Assembly: GCF_900094735.1 (NCBI RefSeq)
Contig: NZ_FMBM01000002.1
Location: 1,054,001 to 1,118,000 of the forward strand
Direction: 5' to 3'
DNA from: Saliniramus fredricksonii
Lineage (GTDB): Bacteria > Pseudomonadota > Alphaproteobacteria > Rhizobiales > Beijerinckiaceae
Length of the DNA stretch: 64,000 nucleotides
The first letter of the stretch is position 1; every line of letters starts with the position of its first letter. Below are positions 18,190 to 28,372 of the stretch, piece after piece. The notes under the pieces were generated by a model. That model searched no databases, was not told the origin of the DNA, and was given only the letters and a program-made list of their open reading frames with translations. The position numbers and the translations under genes are program-made.

Positions 18190-19983
18190 TTGCAGATTTT
18201 GACGGTGGGTAATGCGTTGGATATTTCGGTCCGTCAGCGGCTTGCGCGCTTCAGGCGCGACTTCATGACCCTCGACTGGGTCGGGCGGAGCCGTGCCGAT
18301 GGCGGTCCGGCTTCGGCCGATTTCATCCTCGACGATACGCTTGCCGCTTACGGCGCGATCGGCCATGGCGGTGGCGTGGATTGGCAGGATGGGCGCGCCG
18401 CTTATCACGACGCGGAGATCGATCCGGGCTACGATCTTGCGCCCGCACCGGAGGCGGTCGCGGCGATCGACCGTCTGGCTGAGAGCGTCGGTGCGGAAGC
18501 GGCAGCCCTGGGCGAAATCGCGTCGCGGGCAGAGCGTGACGGGCGCGGTATCGCCGCCGCGCAGGTGCGTGCCGCAAGCCGGGCGCTCTCGCTGATCGCG
18601 GACAACCAGTGCGCTGCGGATCCCGAAGCCGCATCCGCGTTCGATCCCGCAATCTGGCTCGCCGTCTTTTCGCAGATACAGGATATCGTTGCCGCCATTG
18701 GCGAGACGGCCCTCGAAAGCGGTCTGTGCGCGGTGCGCGCCGCATCGGCGACGCGGGGGTTCTTTGATTTTGCCCGCGAGATCGACGAGCTGGAGCGCGC
18801 CTTGCGGGCCGGCTGGCCGGAGATCGAGCGGCTCGCCGGCCTTATCGAGGAGGCCGGCGCGCAAGCCGGGGCGCTCTCAGCGGAATTGCGCATGACACGG
18901 CGTGCCCTCGATGCGGCGGTGACGGAATTCGCCTCCGACACGCTGCCACCCGCCGAAATCGAGCCGCTGATCCGTCATCGCCTTGCGCGGATCGGTACGG
19001 CCGCGGCGCAGGCGACGGGAATGGCGCGGCGCATCGCGGCGGAGGCGCGCGCCTCACGCGAACTGATCGAAACGCTCGTCGAGCAATTCATGGTGATGAT
19101 CCGCGAGACGCCGTTGGGCGATCGGCGCGCCGCACCGCGTCTGGCCTTTTTCTCGCATTGCACGCTCGCCACCGCCACGCGCCAATACGCGGCCCGCACG
19201 ATCGACATTTCGATGACCGGCGCCCTCGTGGCGCTCGATATGCCCGACGGTTTCCGGCGCGGGCAGCCGGTGCGCCTGACCTTGCCGGACGCGCCGCCGC
19301 TGATGGGGACGGTTGCCGGGATCAGCCAGTACGGGCTCCATATCGCCTTCGATCTCGGTCACGCCGTGAACGCCCCCGCCCGGGCGCCTCTGCGGCGCAT
19401 GCTCAGTGCGGTGCAGCATCACGATGACGGCCTCGTCTCCCGCGTCCACGCCTTTGCCCGCGAAATCCGCACGGCGCTCGAGCGCGCCGTCGCCGAGGGC
19501 AGCTGCGCGCATGCGGACCTGATCGCGCCGCAGCTCGACCCGCCGCGCGAGCGTGAGGACGTCACCTATGGGCATCCCTGTGCCGATTTGTTCGAGGCTC
19601 ATCTCGCGGCCTTCGTCGCGGGCCTCTTGCAGCGCAATCCGGATATCGCGCATGTCGCGGCGATGGATCGTGGCGGATATGTCGCAGCCGGAGCCGGCTC
19701 CGCGCCCGCCAGAGGTGTATTGCCGCCCTGGCGTCCGGGGCAGCTGCGTCAGGATCGGGAATCGCGCCGGCATGCGCGCAATCTGCGTCCCAGTGTGGCG
19801 CATAATCTGCGTGATGATGCAGGGCTGGTGCGGGTGATCTCCGCGCCGATATTCCTCGGCGGGCGGCATTGGGGTTGCGCCGAGATCGGCTTTCGCCTGC
19901 CCGAGATCGGGGAGAGTGCGGATTCACCGGAAAACGGTGTTCTGTTTGAGCAGGATCAAGGCGCGGATTTGGCCTCCGGATGA
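18190..19983 (+). CDS. PilZ-domain protein with chemoreceptor-like C-terminal region
   Basis: A 597-residue soluble protein. Residues 60 to about 300 are helical and resemble a coiled-coil signalling bundle without an obvious MCP hairpin tip. A PilZ domain follows (about residues 313-400: DRRAAPRLAFFSHCTL...ARTIDISMTGALVAL); the RxxxR and (D/N)xSxxG c-di-GMP motifs are present as RRAAPR and DISMTG. The C-terminal part (about 430-580) has a VISAPIFLGGRHWGCAEIGF strand pair reminiscent of regions after the signalling domain of some Rhizobiales chemoreceptors. TTG 18190 and GTG 18205 are both possible starts. It ends 10 bases before hemN. The role in c-di-GMP signalling is an inference. Confidence 0.6.
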   Translation: MQILTVGNALDISVRQRLARFRRDFMTLDWVGRSRADGGPASADFILDDTLAAYGAIGHGGGVDWQDGRAAYHDAEIDPGYDLAPAPEAVAAIDRLAESVGAEAAALGEIASRAERDGRGIAAAQVRAASRALSLIADNQCAADPEAASAFDPAIWLAVFSQIQDIVAAIGETALESGLCAVRAASATRGFFDFAREIDELERALRAGWPEIERLAGLIEEAGAQAGALSAELRMTRRALDAAVTEFASDTLPPAEIEPLIRHRLARIGTAAAQATGMARRIAAEARASRELIETLVEQFMVMIRETPLGDRRAAPRLAFFSHCTLATATRQYAARTIDISMTGALVALDMPDGFRRGQPVRLTLPDAPPLMGTVAGISQYGLHIAFDLGHAVNAPARAPLRRMLSAVQHHDDGLVSRVHAFAREIRTALERAVAEGSCAHADLIAPQLDPPREREDVTYGHPCADLFEAHLAAFVAGLLQRNPDIAHVAAMDRGGYVAAGAGSAPARGVLPPWRPGQLRQDRESRRHARNLRPSVAHNLRDDAGLVRVISAPIFLGGRHWGCAEIGFRLPEIGESADSPENGVLFEQDQGADLASG

Positions 19984-19993
19984 TTCTGGGTGC

Positions 19994-21358
19994 ATGAACA
20001 CGCTCCCCCGAACCACCATCCCCATGGCTTATGCGCTGGAGACCGTGCCGCGCTATACGAGCTACCCCACTGCCGCCCAGTTCGATGCGCGCATCGACGA
20101 GGGCGTCTGTCGCGACTGGCTTGGCGCTCTCGATCCCGCCGCGCCGCTCTCCTTCTACGTACACGTGCCCTATTGCCGGGCCCTGTGCTGGTATTGCGGC
20201 TGCCATACCAGCGTGCTCAACGACGATGCCCGCATCGCGCGTTATGCGCGCCGGCTGATGCGTGAGGCGGATCTGCTGGCCGAGGCCACACCGCAGGCCG
20301 GGCCCGTTGCGCATCTGCATTTCGGAGGGGGAACGCCGACGATCCTCGCGCCGGAGGATTTCGCCGCCGTGATCGACCGGATCCGTGAGCGCTTCCCCTT
20401 CGCGCCTGATGCCGAGATCGCCGTCGAGATCGATCCGCGCACGCTCGAACCGGAGATGGCGCAGGCGCTGGCGCGAGCCGGCGTGAACCGCGTCAGCCTC
20501 GGCATCCAGGACATGGATCCGCAGGTGCAGAAGCTCGTCAACCGGGTGCAGCCGCTGGAGGATGTGGTGCGCACGATGGATCTGTTGCGCAGTGTGGGCA
20601 TCACCCGCGTGAATGCGGATTTCATCTATGGCCTGCCGAAGCAGAGTGTCGCCCATGTGCGCCGATCGATCCGCACCATGCTCGATCTCGGCATCGACCG
20701 CGCCGCCGTGTTCGGCTATGCGCATGTGCCCTGGTTCAAGAAGCATCAGAACGCCATCGATGCCGATCTGCTACCCGGTGCCGGCGAGCGGCTCGAACAG
20801 GCGCGCGCAGCCGAGGCTGCCTTCGCCGAGGCCGGCTGGCAGGCGATCGGCTTCGATCATTACGCGCATCCCGGTGATGCCATGGCGCAAGCCGCCCGGG
20901 CGGGAACGCTGCGGCGCAATTTCCAGGGCTATACCACCGACGCGGCGGATACGCTGATCGGCATCGGCGCCTCATCGATCGGCGCCCTGCCGCAGGGCTA
21001 TGTGCAGAACGAGCCGCATCTCGGCAAATGGGCGCAGGCGATCGATGCCGGGCATCTGCCGGTGGTGCGTGGTGTCTCCGTGACTGCGGATGATCGTCTG
21101 CGGCGCGATGCAATCATGCAATTGATGGCGGGGCTTGAGGTCGATCTCGCAGAAATGGCGCGCGCATACGGGCAGGAACTGGCGATATTCGACGCCGCGC
21201 TCATGGCGCTCGAGCCGCTCGTCGCCGACGGGCTGTGCCGGATCGAGGGGTATCGCATCCGTGTGACGCCGCAGGCGCGGTTCTTCGTGCGCAACGTCGC
21301 CGCGCGGCTCGATGCCTATTGGCAGCCGAGTCCGGGGCGGCATTCGCTGGCGGTGTGA
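19994..21358 (+). CDS. hemN: Oxygen-independent coproporphyrinogen III oxidase
   Basis: Radical SAM enzyme that converts coproporphyrinogen III to protoporphyrinogen IX under low oxygen in heme biosynthesis. The 454-residue protein is of HemN length and starts with the family PRYTSYPTAAQF segment. The 4Fe-4S binding triad is in YVHVPYCRALCWYCGC (C-x3-C-x2-C), followed by HFGGGTPTIL and a C-terminal HemN domain (YTTDAADTLIGIGASSIGALPQGYVQN). It begins 10 bases after the PilZ gene, so cotranscription is possible. Confidence 0.96.
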   Translation: MNTLPRTTIPMAYALETVPRYTSYPTAAQFDARIDEGVCRDWLGALDPAAPLSFYVHVPYCRALCWYCGCHTSVLNDDARIARYARRLMREADLLAEATPQAGPVAHLHFGGGTPTILAPEDFAAVIDRIRERFPFAPDAEIAVEIDPRTLEPEMAQALARAGVNRVSLGIQDMDPQVQKLVNRVQPLEDVVRTMDLLRSVGITRVNADFIYGLPKQSVAHVRRSIRTMLDLGIDRAAVFGYAHVPWFKKHQNAIDADLLPGAGERLEQARAAEAAFAEAGWQAIGFDHYAHPGDAMAQAARAGTLRRNFQGYTTDAADTLIGIGASSIGALPQGYVQNEPHLGKWAQAIDAGHLPVVRGVSVTADDRLRRDAIMQLMAGLEVDLAEMARAYGQELAIFDAALMALEPLVADGLCRIEGYRIRVTPQARFFVRNVAARLDAYWQPSPGRHSLAV

Positions 21359-21488
21359 TTGCACGCGCGATCATCCATGCCGGAACCGAGGGCAGAGAAG
21401 ACCGTTTCCTGTCCGCATCGCGTGCGGGCCGTCTGTTCGGGTTCGCATGGGCGATCGCGCAACGCGATGATCCGGATAGAGAAGCGGC

Positions 21489-22535
21489 ATGAATGAAAGA
21501 CCCCCGCGTTTCAGTGGCCTTGATCATGATGACAGGCGATTTTTCAGGCGTGTCCTGATTGTTTTCGGCCTGTTCGCCATGGCCTATTTCTTCTGGTTGC
21601 TGGCCGGGACGTTGCTGCTGGTCTTTGCCGCCATCCTGATTGCCGTGATCCTGCGCGCCTTTTCCTTTGCTCTGGAGCGCCACGCACATGTGCCGCGGTC
21701 GATTTCCTTTTACGTTGCGCTGTTCATCGTAGGGGTGGTTCTTGCGGGATTCGTCTATTTCTTCGGTGCCCAATTGCAAACGCAGTTGACGGACCTGTTG
21801 TCGCAACTCCCGGAACAGATCGACGGGTTCGCGGCACGGCTTGGTATCGAAGACCCCCTCGGCGAGATCGAGAGCCAGCTCGATGACGGGTTCGGAGCCA
21901 GTCTTTTCGGCCAGGCGGCGGGATTCGGCTATACGGTCGTCGGCGGCTTCACCAATCTTCTCTTGCTGATCGTGGCGGCGATCTATCTCGCCTACGATCC
22001 CAAGCTCTATCGCAAGCTGTTTGCCAGCCTGTTTCCGCCAGACCAGCGCCATGGTGTCGAGAATGTCATGCTCGCAACCGGTGCCGCGCTCAAGAAGTGG
22101 TTCGTCGGACAAATGGTGAGCATGCTGTTCGTGGGCCTGCTTTCGGGTTTGGGCTATTGGGCTGTCGGTCTGCCGACCCCTGCTGCGCTCGGTTTGATTG
22201 CCGGCTTCACGAATTTCATTCCCTATATCGGGCCGGTTCTCGGCGCCGTTCCCGCTCTCGTCTTCGGCTTCAACATTTCCCTGGAAATGACGCTGTATGC
22301 GCTGCTCGTCGCGTTCGCCGTACAGCAATTGGAGGGGAATGTCCTGGTGCCGCTCATTCAGAAACGCGCTGTTGCGATGCCGCCGGCGGTGGCGCTGTTC
22401 GCGATCATCATCTTTGGGGTGCTGTTCGGCTTCATCGGGATTCTGCTGGCCGTGCCGCTCGCAGTGACCGTGATGGTTCTGGTGCGCAAAGTATGGATCG
22501 AGGGTGTCATCGAGCACCCTCCGCGCCACGATTAG
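21489..22535 (+). CDS. AI-2E family (PerM/TqsA-like) transporter
   Basis: A 348-residue membrane protein with about seven or eight membrane segments, a central hydrophilic region (QLQTQLTDLLSQLPEQIDGFAARLG) and the family hallmark FTNFIPYIGPVLGAVPALV followed by QQLEGNVLVPLIQKRAVAMPPAV. Relatives export diverse small molecules or ions; a link with autoinducer-2 is not implied. The stop codon at 22533-22535 is fused to a copy of the dispersed repeat. Confidence 0.9.
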   Translation: MNERPPRFSGLDHDDRRFFRRVLIVFGLFAMAYFFWLLAGTLLLVFAAILIAVILRAFSFALERHAHVPRSISFYVALFIVGVVLAGFVYFFGAQLQTQLTDLLSQLPEQIDGFAARLGIEDPLGEIESQLDDGFGASLFGQAAGFGYTVVGGFTNLLLLIVAAIYLAYDPKLYRKLFASLFPPDQRHGVENVMLATGAALKKWFVGQMVSMLFVGLLSGLGYWAVGLPTPAALGLIAGFTNFIPYIGPVLGAVPALVFGFNISLEMTLYALLVAFAVQQLEGNVLVPLIQKRAVAMPPAVALFAIIIFGVLFGFIGILLAVPLAVTVMVLVRKVWIEGVIEHPPRHD

Positions 22536-22630
22536 CGCGTTCCGACCTGACGGGGTCAGGCCGGGCGCTCCAGGTCATTGTTCGATGCATCGTTCCGTCA
22601 GCCGGTATGCACCTGACGGCATGATACGCT
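22534..22630 (-). repeat. Third, inverted copy of the dispersed element
   Basis: This 97-bp stretch is the reverse complement of the 101-bp unit at 9146-9350 with about a dozen differences. The internal hairpins are preserved: CCTGAC-GGG-GTCAGG, and the CCGTCAG / CTGACGG pair. As with fliP, the element begins within the stop codon TAG of the upstream gene, reading TAGCGCGTTCC. Confidence 0.8.
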
Positions 22631-22662
22631 AGAGGGCTGTTTCCCCGAGGTATCCGGAAAGG

Positions 22663-23181
22663 TCAATCATCCCGGGCTTCCCCGGGCCGGCTGCCTTGGT
22701 CCGGCACGTCCTCCTCGGGCCACTCGGCGATCCGCGCCATCAGACCATCCATGTCGTTCTCGGCCATGAGCACGAGCGAGAAACCGCCTTCCAGGGCTTC
22801 GACGCGATCGCGTACGCTGGCGCCGGCGCGGTGCACACTCTCCGGATCGCCGGTGATGAGCGGGTGCCAGTCGGGCAGGTCGCGCCCCTCGGCGAGGCGG
22901 CGATAGGCGCAGGAAGGGGGAAGCCAGTCGATCTTCTGCACCGTTTCCGGCGTCAACTGCACGCAATCGGGCACCTCGCGCAGGCGCTCCTCGTAAGCGC
23001 GGCAGCGACAGGTTCCCTCATCGAACATGTGGCAGGCGAGATCGGTATAGACGACGCGCTCGGTATCCTCGTCCTCGAGCTTGACGAGGCAGCAGCGCCC
23101 GCAGCCGTCGCACAGGCTCTCCCATTCCTCGGCGCTCATTTCCGCAAGGCTCTTGACCTGCCAGAAGGGGCGTTCTGCCAT
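22663..23181 (-). CDS. YcgN family cysteine-cluster protein
   Basis: A 172-residue protein of the UPF0260/YcgN family with clustered cysteines that probably bind a metal: CDGCGRCC near residue 25, [17 protein letters not shown] and VPDCVQL, and LPPSCAYR. The function is not known. ATG 23181 (MAERPFWQ) is the family start; a longer upstream frame lacks homology. It is divergent from the penicillin-binding protein gene across an AT-rich 272-bp region. Confidence 0.88.
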   Translation of the reverse strand: MAERPFWQVKSLAEMSAEEWESLCDGCGRCCLVKLEDEDTERVVYTDLACHMFDEGTCRCRAYEERLREVPDCVQLTPETVQKIDWLPPSCAYRRLAEGRDLPDWHPLITGDPESVHRAGASVRDRVEALEGGFSLVLMAENDMDGLMARIAEWPEEDVPDQGSRPGEARDD

Positions 23182-23395
23182 GATGTTCGCTTTCGTTTGC
23201 CTGTGCTCGTGGATAGGCGATCGATACCGGCCTTGCAATGCGCCGGATCAATCGTCTTGCGCGGCGTGCATTGTTGATTATTAACATTTATAAAATATTT
23301 CTTTTTAACCATACAGGTTGCATCCGGCCATGTGCGGGTTTTCGAGAAAATTGCGTGAATTGCGGGGTTTGTCGTGTCAGTGGGCTAGCCGCGCG

Positions 23396-23410
23396 TTAAT
23401 ATTCCTTTAA
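23396..23410. promoter_or_regulatory. Candidate CtrA box upstream of the penicillin-binding protein gene
   Basis: The sequence TTAA-TATTCCT-TTAA is an exact match to the CtrA consensus core TTAA-N7-TTAA. It lies 44 bases upstream of the GTG at 23454 in the AT-rich divergent region (23182-23453) between the cysteine-cluster gene and the cell-wall synthase gene. Such a 15-bp match can occur by chance in AT-rich DNA. Confidence 0.45.
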
Positions 23411-23453
23411 TAATTCGCTTTCGGTGATTATGCGCGGTCGGACCTGCGCATAG

Positions 23454-25679
23454 GTGTCAAGGATGGGTTCGTTGCGTCTGGCCCCGGAAACAAGCCTCTG
23501 GACTCGGATCAAGCGTTGGGCGGCGGATTTCGACGCCTGGCTGAGTGCGTCCGCGTTCGAGGGGCAGGGTGATTTCAAGCGCTTCTGGCGTGCTTACAAC
23601 CGCGTCATGCGCGTCTTCCGGTTTCGCGGCATTCGCCGCGCCCTGCTCGATCTCACCAGCGAGGCGGCAACCCTGAGTGTGGCCGCCGGTGCCGTGCTGG
23701 TCATGCTCGCGATTCCGGCTTTCTACGAGACGCATGTGGACTGGCGGCGCACGCAGGATTTCGCGGTCACTTTCCTTGATCGCCAGGGCGAGGAAGTGGG
23801 GCGTCGCGGCATCCGTCACGACGATTCGGTGCGCCTCGAGGATTTCCCGGACGAGCTGATCATGGCGGCACTGGCCACGGAAGATCGGCGTTTCTTTTCG
23901 CATTGGGGCATCGATCCGATCGGGACGACCCGGGCCCTCGTCGTCAATACGCGCGCTGATGCGGTGGTGCAGGGCGGCTCCACGATCACGCAGCAATTGG
24001 CCAAGAACCTGTTTTTGAACAACGAACGCTCGATGGATCGCAAGATACGTGAGGCGTTTCTGGCGCTGTGGCTGGAAGTGCAACTCGACAAGGAGGAAAT
24101 CCTCAAGCTCTATCTCGACCGCGCCTATATGGGCGGCGGCAATTTCGGCGTCGCGGCGGCGGCTGACTTCTATTTCGGAAAATCGGTCAAGGATCTCACG
24201 CTTGCCGAATCGGCGATGCTCGCGGGCCTGTTCAAGGCACCGTCGCGTTTCTCGCCCCATATCAACCTGCCGGCGGCGCGCGCACGGGCGAATGAAGTTC
24301 TGACGAATCTGGTGAATGCGGGCTTCATGAGCGAGGGTCAGGTACAGGTGGCGCGTCAGAACCCGGCAACGGCGATCGACCGGGGTCGGGACACGCCGGC
24401 GGATTTCTATTTCGACTGGGCGTTCGAGCAGGTCCGGGAAATGGCCCGGGAAGGTCATTTCGGTAATGAACGCGTGCTCATCGTCAAGACGCCGCTGGAT
24501 CTCGAATTGCAGTCGCATGCCGATCAGGCCGTGGAGAACATCCTGCGCCAGCACGGTGAGGCCTATGGGGTGCGCGATGCGGCCGCCGTGGTGATGGATC
24601 CGGACGGCGCCGTTCGCGCCATCGTTGGCGGTCGTGACTACGGCGCGAGCCAGTTCAACCGGGCGACCTCGGCCCTGCGCCAGCCTGGATCCGCCTTCAA
24701 GCCCTTCGTCTACGCGACGGTTCTGTCGCATCTGCCTTACCGTCCAGACAGTATCGTGCGCGACGCGCCGATCTGCATCGGCAATTGGTGCCCCAACAAT
24801 TATAACCGCTCATTTGCCGGCGCCATGCCCATGACGACCGCCCTGGCGCGTTCGATCAACACCATTCCCGTGCGCTTCTCGCTGGAACTCGGCAATGGCA
24901 ATGCCCGGGAGGGCAGGGCGAAGATCATCGAGATGACCCGGCGCATGGGCGTGCGCACACCGATGCAGGACACGACATCGCTGCCCATCGGCGCCTCTGA
25001 AATGACCGTGATGGACATGACGGCGGGATACGCGGTTTTCGCCAATGGTGGCAACCGGGTGGACCCCTATGTCGCCCTCGAAGTGTGGAATGGCTTCGGC
25101 GAGCCGCTCTATTCGCGCCGTCGCGACCACGAGCCGGAGAGGGTGCTCGCGACGTCTGTCGTCTCCGACATGAACCGGATGCTCGCCACCGTGCCGACTG
25201 CGGGAACCGGGCGTCGTGCAGCGCTCGACGGGGTCGTCTCCGCTGGCAAGACCGGGACGACCAATGCCTATCGCGATGCCTGGTATGGCGGCTATACAGG
25301 GAACTATGTGTCCGCGATCTGGTTTGGCAACGACAATTACGAATCGACCCGGCGCATGACCGGCGGTTCGCTGCCCGCCATGGCCTGGCGCGAAATCATG
25401 AGCTTCGCGCACCAGGATGTCGAGATCGTGCCCATCCCGGGCCTCGATACGGATGAAACGCCGCTGGTTGCGCAGGCGCCCGAGTCCGGAATGTCCGACC
25501 GGACCCGTAACGGGAGCATATCGCGACGCTCCTTCGAGGTGATCGGCGGGATCAACCGCATGTTCGAGAGCGCCTCACGCCCGCGCACATCCTTCACCCC
25601 GCCGCGCCAGAGCGGGACAATGGTGCGCCCCGTGCGCGCGAGCCGCGCCGGTGGTTTCGAGGTGGTCAGCGGGCGCTGA
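23454..25679 (+). CDS. Bifunctional penicillin-binding protein 1A family (transglycosylase/transpeptidase)
   Basis: Class A penicillin-binding protein that polymerises and cross-links peptidoglycan at the inner membrane, 741 residues. A cytoplasmic N-terminus of about 75 residues and one membrane helix (LSVAAGAVLVMLAIPAFY) precede the GT51 domain, with ATEDRRFFSHWGIDPIG and QGGSTITQQLAKNLFL. The transpeptidase domain has the three active motifs: S-x-x-K in PGSAFKPF, S-x-N in ARSINTIP, and KTGTT. The tail is Arg/Ser/Pro-rich. GTG 23454 or ATG 23463 may be the start. Confidence 0.93.
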   Translation: MSRMGSLRLAPETSLWTRIKRWAADFDAWLSASAFEGQGDFKRFWRAYNRVMRVFRFRGIRRALLDLTSEAATLSVAAGAVLVMLAIPAFYETHVDWRRTQDFAVTFLDRQGEEVGRRGIRHDDSVRLEDFPDELIMAALATEDRRFFSHWGIDPIGTTRALVVNTRADAVVQGGSTITQQLAKNLFLNNERSMDRKIREAFLALWLEVQLDKEEILKLYLDRAYMGGGNFGVAAAADFYFGKSVKDLTLAESAMLAGLFKAPSRFSPHINLPAARARANEVLTNLVNAGFMSEGQVQVARQNPATAIDRGRDTPADFYFDWAFEQVREMAREGHFGNERVLIVKTPLDLELQSHADQAVENILRQHGEAYGVRDAAAVVMDPDGAVRAIVGGRDYGASQFNRATSALRQPGSAFKPFVYATVLSHLPYRPDSIVRDAPICIGNWCPNNYNRSFAGAMPMTTALARSINTIPVRFSLELGNGNAREGRAKIIEMTRRMGVRTPMQDTTSLPIGASEMTVMDMTAGYAVFANGGNRVDPYVALEVWNGFGEPLYSRRRDHEPERVLATSVVSDMNRMLATVPTAGTGRRAALDGVVSAGKTGTTNAYRDAWYGGYTGNYVSAIWFGNDNYESTRRMTGGSLPAMAWREIMSFAHQDVEIVPIPGLDTDETPLVAQAPESGMSDRTRNGSISRRSFEVIGGINRMFESASRPRTSFTPPRQSGTMVRPVRASRAGGFEVVSGR

Positions 25680-25708
25680 ATGCGTGCCGCTGCCCGTGAC
25701 ACCGGCGC

Positions 25709-26761
<1,053 letters not shown>

Positions 26762-26798
26762 TCAGGCCGCAACCGGATCACGCGCTTGCGCACAGGCG

Positions 26799-27830
26799 TC
26801 ACGCCGCATCCCCGAGACGCTGGCGCAGCAATGCGCTGATCCGCTTTGCCGCGATCGCCCCGGCATCGGGTGGGGGCGCGGTTGCGGGTCGTGTCTGCGC
26901 AACATCCGCGTCGGTGTCGAGATCGTGAACATGTCCCAGCGCGGCGAGGCGCCGTGCAAAGAGGTGGTGGCGCGGCCCCATCCCGCTGAAGCTGAACAGA
27001 TCCACCCGCTTGCCCGTTGACAAGGCTTCCGACACCATCGAGGTCGAATCGGCGGTTACCAGGATGCGGTCAGCCAGGGCGAGCATGCCGAAATAGGGGT
27101 TGTCGCCGGTCCCGTCCCAGAGCGTGATCTGCGGATCATCGGCAAAACGCACGGCCAGCGCTTCGCGCAGGGCAGGCTCGGTACGCCGGGAGGGGGTGAT
27201 CATGATGGTGTGACCCTGCGCGCGAAAGGCAGCGAGAATGGCGAGGAAGCGGGTGATATCTCCGGGCGAGAAGCCGCCACGACGCGTGCGCCCACCCAGC
27301 AGGACAGCGAGGCGCGGGCGCGCGAGATCGGCATAATGCGGGCCGAAGCGCACGGCTGCGGCTTCGAGTTTTTCCGGCGTGACGCGGTGGATCGTCGTCT
27401 CGGTGAGGAGAATGTTGGAGCCCTCGATGCCGTCATGCGGGTGGGCGATCACAAGATCGAATCGATCCGAAGGCGTGCGTGGGTTCTGCAGATGCACCGT
27501 CAGGGTGCGACCGCCCGAGGCGTGCCGGATGGCGATGGCGACGGCTGTGGAGCGCCGTCCGCAGGAGATCAGCAGATCCGGCCAGGGCGGCGCGATAACA
27601 TCACCCTCTGCGGCGAGTCCGCGCAGGGGGCTGGGGCAAAGATGCCCCGGCAGCCAGCGCCAGGGCGCACGCAATCCGATGCGTTTTTCCGTGAAGGCGA
27701 AGCCCAACCGGTCGCACAGGCCGAGCACCTGGCTGCGCATGCCGGCTTCCCCTGTCGTCAAGGCCCAGACCGTCGGAAGGCGCACGTCGAAAACTCCCAC
27801 GCGCAATTTCGTTGCGCGGCTTGTGTGCAT
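26799..27830 (-). CDS. ELM1/GtrOC1-like family protein
   Basis: A 343-residue protein matching the family named after the plant mitochondrial fission factor ELM1 (formerly DUF1022), common in alphaproteobacteria. Recognisable parts are VWALTTGEAGMRSQVLGLCDRLG at the N-terminus, ISCGRRSTAVAIAIRHASGGRT, LAVLLGGRTRRGGFSPGD and the VTADSTSMVSEALSTGKRVDLFSF region, which resembles a GT-B glycosyltransferase donor site. The bacterial role is not known. It is divergent from the Lrp-type gene with 60 bases between the start codons. Confidence 0.85.
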   Translation of the reverse strand: MHTSRATKLRVGVFDVRLPTVWALTTGEAGMRSQVLGLCDRLGFAFTEKRIGLRAPWRWLPGHLCPSPLRGLAAEGDVIAPPWPDLLISCGRRSTAVAIAIRHASGGRTLTVHLQNPRTPSDRFDLVIAHPHDGIEGSNILLTETTIHRVTPEKLEAAAVRFGPHYADLARPRLAVLLGGRTRRGGFSPGDITRFLAILAAFRAQGHTIMITPSRRTEPALREALAVRFADDPQITLWDGTGDNPYFGMLALADRILVTADSTSMVSEALSTGKRVDLFSFSGMGPRHHLFARRLAALGHVHDLDTDADVAQTRPATAPPPDAGAIAAKRISALLRQRLGDAA

Positions 27831-27890
27831 GCGCTAACGCGATAATGTAGACGCGCCCTCGCGGAGGGCGTTATAGACGACGGAGTTTCC

Positions 27891-28364
27891 ATGCGCGACC
27901 GCCTCGACGCGATCGATCTCAAGATTCTGGCCGAATTGCAGAAAGACGGCAGCATTACCAATGTTGAATTGGCGAGGCGCGTCGGCCTGTCGGCCCCGCC
28001 ATGCCTGCGGCGTGTGCGCGCCCTGGAGGAGGCGGGAATCATCAAGGGCTACCGCACGCTGCTCGATCCGCAATTGCTCGGCTACGAGGTGATCTGCTTC
28101 GCCATGGTCCAGTTGGCCAGCCAGACACAGGCGGATCTCGCGGCGTTTCAGGAACGCATCGCCGACTGGCCGACGGTGCGCGAATGCTGGACGCTCTCCG
28201 GCGAGGTGGATTTCATCCTCAAATGCGTCGCCACGAACATGACGGCCTTTCAGAATTTCGTCGGCGATCTGACGAGCCTGCCCAATGTGCGCAACGTGCG
28301 CACGGCGCTCAGCCTTGACAAGGTCAAGGACGAGCCGCTCGTGCCACTTGATCTGGAAGGCTGA
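27891..28364 (+). CDS. Lrp/AsnC family transcriptional regulator
   Basis: A 157-residue regulator with an N-terminal winged helix-turn-helix (RLDAIDLKILAELQKDGSITNVELARRVGLSAPPCLRRVRALEEAGIIKGY) and a C-terminal RAM ligand-binding domain (VICFAMVQLASQTQADLAAFQERI...VRECWTLSGEVDFILKCVA). The family responds to amino acids and works as an octamer. The divergent arrangement with the ELM1-like gene suggests it may act in the 60-bp region between them. Confidence 0.93.
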   Translation: MRDRLDAIDLKILAELQKDGSITNVELARRVGLSAPPCLRRVRALEEAGIIKGYRTLLDPQLLGYEVICFAMVQLASQTQADLAAFQERIADWPTVRECWTLSGEVDFILKCVATNMTAFQNFVGDLTSLPNVRNVRTALSLDKVKDEPLVPLDLEG

Positions 28365-28372
28365 GGCGCGCC

